From positions 1 through 64,000 of the forward strand of contig JAWWOO010000066.1 of NCBI GenBank assembly GCA_033851545.1: DNA of 64,000 nt, in the 5' to 3' direction. A program made the translations under genes and the position numbers. Positions 57,975-64,000 of this stretch are shown one piece after another; positions within the stretch are counted from its first letter, which is position 1, and each line of letters starts with the position of its first letter. Under the pieces are notes generated by a model. It made no database searches. It saw only the letters and a list, made by a program, of their open reading frames with translations, and was not told where the DNA came from. Source of the stretch: JAWWOL01 sp033851545 (lineage in GTDB: Bacteria; Actinomycetota; Actinomycetes; JAWWOL01).

Positions 57975-59498
57975 CTATGCACGGATGAGGGCTGCTGCGC
58001 GTTCGGCTATCGCGTAGACGGTCGCGTTGGTGTTCGCTGAGATGGGCGACGGCATGACGGACGCGTCGGCCACCCGCAGTCCGCTGATGCCGTGCACGCG
58101 CAGGTCGGTGTCGACGACGCCGTCTTCGGCCGGGCCTATCCGGCACGTGCCCGCGTAGTGGGAGTAGGCGCGGAGATTCCTCCGCGCGTAGGCGCGCAGG
58201 CTGTCCTCGCCCTGCACATCGAGGCCGGGCAATGCTTCGTCACCTCGCCACCGGTCCAGAGCGGGCGCCCCGCCGATCTTGCGGGCCGCGTGTAGGCCGG
58301 CGGCTACAGCCTCGAGGTCGCGCGGCTCGGTGTAATAGCCCGGGTCGATCACGGGTGCCTTGCCCGGCGCCGCGTCGGCCAGCCTGACGGAGCCGCGGCT
58401 GTGCGGAAGCATCAGCGCGACCACGAGGGTGTAGCCCGCGCCGAGGTCGGGGCCTGGCAGCGTGTCCTCGCGAAGTGGCACGTCGACGAACATGATCTGG
58501 AGATCCGGCGTGTCGATGGCCGCGTCACTGTGGATCAGCCCCATGGCTTCGCCGTGGTTGTTCGCCCCTGGGGGCACCGGTTGCGCCGAGCGATAGACAA
58601 TCCCCGACATCGGGTGGTCGTGCAGATTCGCGCCGACGCCGGGCAGGTCCGCGGCGACATCGACGCCTACGTCCTGTAGGTGGGATTGAGGGCCGATGCC
58701 GGAGAGCATCAGCAGTTGCGCGGAGCCGACGGTACCGGCGGTCACTACGACTTCGGCTGAGCAGTCCACCGAGAACAGTTCTGTGCCAACGCTGTAGTCC
58801 ACCCCGATGCAGCGCCCGGCATCCAGCCTCACCCGGTGCACCAGTGCGTCGGTCACGACGCGCAGGTTGGGGCGGCCGAGCGCGGGCGTGAGGTAGGCAT
58901 CAGCCGCGCTCTGTCGCCGGCCCGCGACGATGTTCAGGTCGCACCAGCCGAAGCCGGCCTCGAGCCCGCCGCTGAGATCGACTGCCCTCCGATATCCTAC
59001 GTCGATCGCTGCAGCCAAACCGGCTTCGGCGATCGGATGACGGATAGTCGCCGGCCCCACGGTCAACGGACCCGCGGCACCTCGTACGGCCGGATCGCGT
59101 CCTTCCGTGTGCTCACTGCGCCGGAAGTAGGGCAGCAGGTCGTCGAAACCCCAGCCCTTGGCGCCGGCGGTGACCCACGCGTCATAACTTCCGCGGTGCC
59201 CGCGAAGGAAGTTCATCGCATTGATGGCTGAGGATCCGCCGAGTCCGCGCCCCCGCGGCCAGTGCATGCTTTTTCCGGTGGCGGCCTGCGGCACGGTGGT
59301 GTCGGCCCAGTCCGCCGAGGTCCCTTGCAGGCTCGGCCAGGCTGGGGGCACGGCCACGGCCGGCGGTGGGTGCTCGCTCCCTGCCTCCAGCAGCAGCACG
59401 CGTGCGCCCTCATCTTCGGACAGCCGGGCGGCGATCACACAGCCAGCCGTCCCAGCACCCACGACGATGAAGTCATAGCTGTCGTTCACCGATGTCAC
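57975..59498 (-). CDS. GMC-family FAD oxidoreductase (choline dehydrogenase-like)
   Basis: This is a 507-residue GMC flavoprotein. The FAD motif is DFIVVGAGTAGCVIAARLSE near the N terminus; MHWPRGRGLGGSSAINAMNF is GMC signature 1, and TAGTVGSAQLLMLSGIGP is signature 2. The active-site His lies in YSHYAGTCRIG, and the Asn in SANTNATVYAIAERAA. It oxidises an alcohol; the substrate is unknown. I chose the GTG with AAGGAG upstream; 122 further open codons are shadows of the LuxR gene. It follows the LuxR gene by 5 bp, so the two form an operon. Confidence 0.9.
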   Translation of the reverse strand: MTSVNDSYDFIVVGAGTAGCVIAARLSEDEGARVLLLEAGSEHPPPAVAVPPAWPSLQGTSADWADTTVPQAATGKSMHWPRGRGLGGSSAINAMNFLRGHRGSYDAWVTAGAKGWGFDDLLPYFRRSEHTEGRDPAVRGAAGPLTVGPATIRHPIAEAGLAAAIDVGYRRAVDLSGGLEAGFGWCDLNIVAGRRQSAADAYLTPALGRPNLRVVTDALVHRVRLDAGRCIGVDYSVGTELFSVDCSAEVVVTAGTVGSAQLLMLSGIGPQSHLQDVGVDVAADLPGVGANLHDHPMSGIVYRSAQPVPPGANNHGEAMGLIHSDAAIDTPDLQIMFVDVPLREDTLPGPDLGAGYTLVVALMLPHSRGSVRLADAAPGKAPVIDPGYYTEPRDLEAVAAGLHAARKIGGAPALDRWRGDEALPGLDVQGEDSLRAYARRNLRAYSHYAGTCRIGPAEDGVVDTDLRVHGISGLRVADASVMPSPISANTNATVYAIAERAAALIRA

Positions 59499-59503
59499 CG
59501 TGC

Positions 59504-60592
59504 TCAGCTCCTTCGTGAATCTGACGGACTCGACGGGTTGGCGGGGATAGAGGAGGGATCTGGTGCGGCCTGGTCCGAGGCCAAGGCCATCAGTTCGGCG
59601 CGGCCTTGGACGCCGAGTTTGGTGAAGATGGCTTTGACGTGATCGTGCAGGGTGTGCGGGGAGATGTGCAGATGGGCGGCGATCTCGTCGGTCCGAAAGC
59701 CGCCGATGAGTAGCTGGGCCACCTCGCGCTGACGTGCGCTGAGTGCGTGCAGGCGCAGCAGCAGCGAGGTGAGATCGGATCGTGGGGCTGGCATGAGTGA
59801 CACCGTCACGTGGGGGGAATCGTTGGCGGCACCGTGCATGCGGCCGCCCTGCAGCAGCAGCCACCGGCCGTCGGTCAGGCGCACGCGTGCCGATGCGCGG
59901 TCGCGACGGCTGGCGCCGATCGCCACCGGGTACAGCGTCGAGGTGACGTCGCCTGGCATCAGCGCCATTACTCGGCTCGCGTCGGCGGTCGCTGAGACGA
60001 CCCGGCCCTGGGCATCGAAAGCCACCACACCGGGGACGAGGGCAGCAGCGCCGGGCTCGGGTCGACGGGACAGGCTGCGCCGCAACCCCTCGGCGATGTC
60101 ATCGGCGATGGCCGCAAGGAAAGCACGCTCGTCCGGGTGGAAGGCCCGAGCACCGAGCTCCCGGTAAAGCCCCGCGTGACCCCAGGTCGATCCGTTGGCG
60201 CGCAGCATCACCCGCAGTCCGTCCCCGATTCCGGCCGGGCGAAGGATTTGCTGAACACGCGGACTGTTTGCCGCGCTCGCCGGGTCGAGCTGGCTCATCG
60301 CCGTGACCGGCGAGGGTCGCCTCGCGAGCTCGGCCAGCTTGTCCACATCGCCGTCTTGCAACAACTCGTTGCGCCACAGGGCGCGATCGAGTTCAGGGGA
60401 CTTCTGAGCCTCCACCGTGCCGGTGGAGAGCATCGTGTCCGGGTCGAGCGTCATCCATCCGGAGATGTCGTGTGGAACCGTACGGCGAACTAGGGCCGAG
60501 ACGTCGTGGAGATACTCACGAGGACCGAGCCCGCTGCCGCTCAGCCGATCCAGCGTCGCCCGGGCACCTGCGGCAGACGTCTTGGTAAGCAC
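59504..60592 (-). CDS. LuxR-family regulator with GAF-like N-terminal domain
   Basis: This is a 362-residue regulator. A GAF/PAS-like N-terminal sensor region (about 20-270; SALVRRTVPHDISGWMTLDP, GVVAFDAQGRVVSATADASR) precedes a LuxR helix-turn-helix at about 285-345 (LSARQREVAQLLIGGFRTDE, ISPHTLHDHVKAIFTKLG). It lies 5 bp upstream of the GMC oxidoreductase, which it probably controls. The effector is unknown. Confidence 0.87.
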   Translation of the reverse strand: MLTKTSAAGARATLDRLSGSGLGPREYLHDVSALVRRTVPHDISGWMTLDPDTMLSTGTVEAQKSPELDRALWRNELLQDGDVDKLAELARRPSPVTAMSQLDPASAANSPRVQQILRPAGIGDGLRVMLRANGSTWGHAGLYRELGARAFHPDERAFLAAIADDIAEGLRRSLSRRPEPGAAALVPGVVAFDAQGRVVSATADASRVMALMPGDVTSTLYPVAIGASRRDRASARVRLTDGRWLLLQGGRMHGAANDSPHVTVSLMPAPRSDLTSLLLRLHALSARQREVAQLLIGGFRTDEIAAHLHISPHTLHDHVKAIFTKLGVQGRAELMALASDQAAPDPSSIPANPSSPSDSRRS

Positions 60593-61119
60593 TTGTGTTC
60601 CTCCAGAGCGAACGGCCTATCGCGGACTGGTCGGTTGGTCGTCTTGGCGGAACTTCTGCCGAGGGCGCCGGTTTACCGCCGTACATGGGTGTGCAATGTG
60701 AATGCACCGAGTCGGCGCGTCCGTGCGGAGCGCGAGGGGGACTGCGCCCGCAACTTCGGCCGCCAGAGCAGAATCACCGCCAATGCACGACCCGATGGTG
60801 GAGACCGAACCATAACCTTTACTCATAGGTCGAGATGAACCACGGCTGCCAGGAGCGCGCCAGCCGCGGCCAGCCCTCTGGTTGTGTCGATGAATGGTTG
60901 CGCATGCTTACAGGTACGACGTTCGAGTGGGGGCGGTTCAGGTGACGCCAGCCACCGTTCGCGGTCCAGGCAGGATCGAGTTGCCGCGACGGCGACGAAT
61001 CACCCGGTGATGTGAGACACAGGGCACCCACCGAACCGCCTTTGCGGCGGTGACGTATTCAGTCGTGCACGGCATTCGCCGAGCGCTCGGTATTCCACCG
61101 GAAAGGAAAGGCACAGCAC
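60593..61119. other. 527-bp non-coding region between LuxR and lipoprotein genes
   Basis: I find no coding sequence with a ribosome site or recognisable domain here. It holds the divergent promoters of the LuxR and lipoprotein operons. It also holds an AT-richer patch around 60805-60835, a perfect 13-bp palindrome at 60999-61011, and a 6-bp hairpin (ACCGCC/GGCGGT, 61035-61051). A small RNA cannot be excluded. Confidence 0.5.
60999..61011. promoter_or_regulatory. ATCACCCGGTGAT palindrome upstream of the lipoprotein-permease operon
   Basis: This palindrome has perfect 6-bp arms around a central C, about 110 bp before the lipoprotein ATG. Its half-site ATCACC also forms the stem at 12096-12118. 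It may be an operator; the binding protein is unknown. Confidence 0.35.
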
Positions 61120-61794
61120 ATGAACGTATTGTCATCCAGCAAGGTCGCGCGGGCTCTCAAGCGAGGCGTGCCGCTCGCGGCGGCTGGTGTTCTCGCGGCG
61201 GCCTGCAGCGCTGGCGGCTCGCAGGGTTCGGCGTCGTCAGCGCCGTCAGCCTCATCAGCGCCGTCAGCGCCGTCAGCCTCGTCAGCCTCGTCAGCGCCGT
61301 CAGCCTCGTCAGCGCCGTCAGTGCCGTCAGCGCCGTCCAAGGCCGGCGCCAGCCCGTCGGCCGCGACCGTTGATGTGCGCACCAGCAACGGCAAGTCCTT
61401 CCTCGTCGGCGGCTCGGGTCGTGCCCTCTACCTGTGGATCCCGGACACCAAGACGAAGTCGACGTGCTCCGGTGCCTGCGCCGGCGCATGGCCGCCGTTG
61501 ACCGTCAAGGGAGCGCCCACCGCGGGCACCGGCGCCACAGCCAGCGATCTCGGTACGATCAGCCGGTCGGACGGCACCAAGCAGGTCACCTACGCAGGGC
61601 ACCCGCTGTACTACTTCTCCGGCGACAAGGCCGCTGGGCAGACCAACGGCGAAGGCAGCAACGGGTTCGGCGCACCCTGGTACCTCATCGCGCCCTCCGG
61701 CCAGCAGATCACCAGCCTGAGTGCAGCACCCGCACCGAAGTCGACTGCCCCTCCGACCACCAGCGGTTCGAACGCCGGCGGCGGCTGGTCGTGA
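61120..61794 (+). CDS. lipoprotein with COG4315-type secreted repeats
   Basis: This is a 224-residue lipoprotein. The signal peptide ends in a lipobox (LAAAC, Cys near residue 29). A Ser/Ala/Pro repeat linker spans about 35-80. The remaining part holds two copies of the COG4315 secreted repeat: GRALYLWIPDTKT with CSGACAGAWPPLTVKG, and KQVTYAGHPLYYFSGDKAAG. Proteins of this type are exported and of unknown role; heme or electron-transfer links have been proposed for relatives. GGAAAGGAAAGG precedes the ATG. The last four bases overlap the permease start. Confidence 0.85.
   Translation: MNVLSSSKVARALKRGVPLAAAGVLAAACSAGGSQGSASSAPSASSAPSAPSASSASSAPSASSAPSVPSAPSKAGASPSAATVDVRTSNGKSFLVGGSGRALYLWIPDTKTKSTCSGACAGAWPPLTVKGAPTAGTGATASDLGTISRSDGTKQVTYAGHPLYYFSGDKAAGQTNGEGSNGFGAPWYLIAPSGQQITSLSAAPAPKSTAPPTTSGSNAGGGWS
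61236..61339 (+). repeat. degenerate 9-bp tandem repeats in the lipoprotein linker
   Basis: About eleven imperfect copies of TCAGCGCCG-like 9-mers encode the Ser-Ala-Pro tether. The repeat is coding, and its length is likely to vary by slippage. Confidence 0.8.
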
Positions 61795-63017
61795 ACGTCG
61801 GCCTGACTGCGCCGGCCGGAAGCGAGCCAGGGAGCACCACGCCGGATCGGCCGTCCCGCGACGTGGGGCGGCCGATCGGCGGTTGGGCGTTCCTCGGGGT
61901 GACGGTCACCTCGCTCGGCGGCCCCCTGGCACTGGCGGCGCTGTATGCGCCGAACATCATCGCCGACGCCAGTGCCTCCGCCGGTCTGGCAACCCTCGCC
62001 GCAGCGGTCGTGTTCGGAGCGCCGCTGGCGATCTGGCTGCGGTACTCCCGTCACATCACCGACGCCGGCGGGCTCTATGCATTCGTCGAGGCTGCCGCCG
62101 GGCGGCGGCTCGCCCTCCTACAGGCCGGATTGTGGATCTTCAGCTACCTGCTGTACCTGCTCTACACCACGGCCACGATCGTCTACGACACGCTGCCCGC
62201 CGTGCTGCCCGGCATCGCTCCCTATCGGCCCGTGCTGGAGATCGCCATCCCGGTCGCCTTGGCCGCCGTGATGCTCACCGGGCGCACCGCCACGCTCGCC
62301 GTCACCGGCCTGCTCGCTGCCGGGCAGATGGCGCTCGTCGGTGTGCTGGCCACGCTGGCGGCCAGCCACCACGCGCCTGCCGCGTCCTTCGGTACGGGCG
62401 CACCGGCGGGAGCACTCGCGACCGCGAGCGGCCAGACCGCGCTGCTCTACATCTGCGGAAGCCTGCCGCTGTTCCTCGGCGGCGAGCTCGCCCATCCCAT
62501 CCGCACGATCCGGCGTGGGCTCGTCGCCGGCTATTTGCTGGTCGCTGTCGGCGTGATCGCTGCGGTATTCCCCCTCGCGGCCGAACCCGGGTTCACCCGA
62601 GCCCCGATACCCGGAATGGCGCTGGCGCAGGCATACTCCGGCCACTCGCTCGCCGTCGCGGTCGGGGTCGGTTCCGCTGTCAGCATCGTCGGGGTGATGC
62701 TCGTCGAATACCTCGCCTTGACCCGACTCGTACACGCGGTCAGCCGGCGACCGATGCGGTCGATCGTCCGGGTACTCGCGGTCGCGCTCGTCGGCACGGC
62801 TCCCATCACCTTGCTGAACCCGCGCGGGCTTTACTACGACCTGCTCAAACCATCACTCGTCGCCCTGTGGCTCAGCCAACTGCTCGTCTTCGCGGTCTAT
62901 CCACGCTTCGCATCACGAAATCACGGACGGCGCATACCGGCATGGACCCTCTCCGCCGCAGCCAGCGCCTTCGTCATCTACGGCCTTTGGGCAACCGTGC
63001 AGCACACCACCTCCTGA
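61791..63017 (+). CDS. APC-superfamily amino-acid permease-like protein
   Basis: This is a 408-residue polytopic membrane protein with about 11-12 hydrophobic helices. The first helix, FLGVTVTSLGGPLALAALYA, has the discontinuous Gly-rich pattern of APC transporters; ITDAGGLYAFVEAAAGRRLA and CGSLPLFLGGELAHPIRTI match helices 3 and 6. It probably moves an amino acid or related solute; specificity is unknown. The GTG overlaps the lipoprotein stop (GTGA), so the two are translated together. Its 3' end faces a shared hairpin terminator. Confidence 0.8.
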   Translation: MNVGLTAPAGSEPGSTTPDRPSRDVGRPIGGWAFLGVTVTSLGGPLALAALYAPNIIADASASAGLATLAAAVVFGAPLAIWLRYSRHITDAGGLYAFVEAAAGRRLALLQAGLWIFSYLLYLLYTTATIVYDTLPAVLPGIAPYRPVLEIAIPVALAAVMLTGRTATLAVTGLLAAGQMALVGVLATLAASHHAPAASFGTGAPAGALATASGQTALLYICGSLPLFLGGELAHPIRTIRRGLVAGYLLVAVGVIAAVFPLAAEPGFTRAPIPGMALAQAYSGHSLAVAVGVGSAVSIVGVMLVEYLALTRLVHAVSRRPMRSIVRVLAVALVGTAPITLLNPRGLYYDLLKPSLVALWLSQLLVFAVYPRFASRNHGRRIPAWTLSAAASAFVIYGLWATVQHTTS

Positions 63018-63161
63018 GATCGAACAGCGGGTGCAGCGCTGCTACGGGTGCGGTCGTCCAAGCCGACCTGCCAGTCGAGCAGGGGATCGGCTCGTACGGA
63101 CCGCTGAGTGGGTGGCGCCTTGGAGATCGACCGCTGCCGGCGGTCTACCAACACCACCCGA

Positions 63162-63195
63162 GCAGGCCGGGCTCCGCTCAGGGAGCCCGGCCTGC
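63162..63195. terminator. strong bidirectional hairpin between convergent genes
   Basis: A perfect 14-bp stem, GCAGGCCGGGCTCC (63162-63175) with GGAGCCCGGCCTGC (63182-63195), has a 6-nt loop. It sits 7 bp after the stop of the minus-strand gene and about 145 bp after the permease. There is no T tract on either side, as is usual in high-GC actinobacteria. Confidence 0.75.
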
Positions 63196-63202
63196 GCCGA
63201 CG

Positions 63203-64000
63203 TCAGCTGTTCGGCGTCGGGTGAACGAGTTCGACGAGGCCGTGCTGGTACTCGTCGCGACCGATCGCGATGACCAGGTCGTTGGGAGTGCCGATGACGC
63301 CGTTGCCGAACGCCATGCCCCACAGGCCGTCTTCGCCGATCTGCTGACCACGCGCGTCTCGCACAGTGCCCAGGAACCGGCCGGAGTGCGGGTCGAACGC
63401 GTTGATCTGACCGCCGCTCTCGTTGCCGACCAACAGCGCGCCGGCGAACTTGCCCCACGTGTGCGGCGCGACGACCATGCCCCAGGGGTCCTGAAGGACG
63501 CCACCCGTCACTAGACGGCGCTCGAGCTGGCCGTGGAAGTTGAAGACGTCAATCACGCCGTTGACCTTCGAGTCGACACCGGGCGCCGGCGCATAGCTCA
63601 CGTAGACGCTCTTGCCGATCACGGCGACGTTGTAGGTGGTGAGGCCGGCCGGCAGGTGGCGATCCTTCAGGATGCTGTCCAGCTGCCACTTGCCGTTGTA
63701 GACCAGCACGTTGGTCGTGGCAGCGTCGGCCGCGTACAGGCGCGCACCGTCGTCGGTGTGAGCGAGAGCGAGCCCGGTGAACGTCGCCCCCGACACGCTG
63801 GCAGTCGTCGTGGTCTGCGTTCCGCCGCCCCACGCGGACAGCTGCCCGGACACGCTGTCGAACAGGAACTTGCTGGCGGTGCCGTTCGGCAGGGCGAACT
63901 CGGACGTGTCGTTGAAGACCGTCCCCGTCGGCCCCGGTTGCGTGGTGACCACGAGCGGCGTCTGCGCCGGGCCGTTGTTCGTGCTGTACAGCGTGCTGGT
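63203..64000 (-). CDS. TIGR03118-like secreted protein, partial (5' end outside window)
   Basis: The visible 265 or so residues are the C-terminal part of a beta-propeller-like protein. Signatures recalled for TIGR03118 include DPWGMVVAPHTWGKFAGALL, LVGNESGGQINAFDPHSGRF, GLWGMAFGNG and the N-terminal-side FTGLALAH and GVIDVFNFHG. The frame is still open at the window edge (TLYSTNNGPAQTPLVVTT), so the start and any signal peptide lie beyond it. The function of the family is unknown; members are exported. A strong hairpin follows its stop. Confidence 0.8.
   Translation of the reverse strand, partial: TSTLYSTNNGPAQTPLVVTTQPGPTGTVFNDTSEFALPNGTASKFLFDSVSGQLSAWGGGTQTTTTASVSGATFTGLALAHTDDGARLYAADAATTNVLVYNGKWQLDSILKDRHLPAGLTTYNVAVIGKSVYVSYAPAPGVDSKVNGVIDVFNFHGQLERRLVTGGVLQDPWGMVVAPHTWGKFAGALLVGNESGGQINAFDPHSGRFLGTVRDARGQQIGEDGLWGMAFGNGVIGTPNDLVIAIGRDEYQHGLVELVHPTPNS

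Noticed and set aside
61236..61339. possible CRISPR-like repeat block
   Set aside because: The 9-bp units are contiguous, in frame, and encode the Ser-Ala-Pro linker of a lipoprotein; there are no spacers.

Overview
The window is high-G+C DNA with many GTG starts, stop/start overlaps of the GTGA and ATGA type, and actinobacterial families: a RamB-like regulator, PaaR, a large LuxR ATPase, a PIG-V-like mannosyltransferase and SpoIIE-phosphatase/HATPase partners. It looks chromosomal and comes from a free-living, metabolically versatile actinobacterium; I cannot name the genus. No rRNA, tRNA, CRISPR array, transposase or phage gene was seen.

Layout. 0-2.7 kb: a small exported protein divergent from a two-component system. 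2.7-5.2 kb: thiolase plus the two subunits of a 3-oxoacid CoA-transferase (minus strand). 5.3-10.4 kb: methylcitrate-cycle operon prpD-prpB-prpC plus a translationally coupled FAD oxidoreductase. 10.5-13.0 kb: SpoIIE-type phosphatase and anti-sigma-like ATPase. 13.1-20.0 kb: a patchwork of redox genes (TetR-controlled oxidoreductase, LLM flavoprotein, LUD protein), a mannosyltransferase flanked by inverted repeats, and three decayed genes. 20.0-27.4 kb: LuxR-type ATPase regulator, glyoxylate shunt (aceA-aceB) and a divergent RamB-like regulator. 27.6-38.8 kb: one long operon with a branched-chain-type ABC transporter (LivM and LivG fused) followed by an IlvD/Edd dehydratase, 3-hydroxyisobutyrate-dehydrogenase-like enzyme, aromatic-type FAD monooxygenase, TIM-barrel isomerase, FAH-family hydrolase and a small protein, facing a GntR regulator. 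39.8-43.7 kb: 2-oxoacid dehydrogenase E1alpha-E1beta-E2 with an Lrp/AsnC regulator. 43.9-55.7 kb: phenylacetate degradation cluster (paaH, paaJ, paaR, paaABCDE, an enoyl-CoA hydratase/GNAT fusion, paaI, paaZ, paaG). 55.8-60.6 kb: SDR, a frameshifted NAD(P)-binding gene, MarR, GMC oxidoreductase and LuxR. 61-64 kb: COG4315-type lipoprotein coupled to an APC permease, and the end of a TIGR03118-like protein that leaves the window.

Together these genes form a central-carbon hub for small acyl-CoAs. Phenylacetate degradation yields acetyl-CoA and succinyl-CoA. The 2-oxoacid dehydrogenase supplies acyl-CoAs, propionyl-CoA is burnt by the methylcitrate cycle, acetoacetate is activated by the CoA-transferase and cleaved by thiolase, and acetyl-CoA is assimilated by the glyoxylate shunt. 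The least understood part is the transporter-linked operon at 27.6-38.8 kb, whose enzyme set does not match a textbook pathway and is the best candidate for something undescribed.
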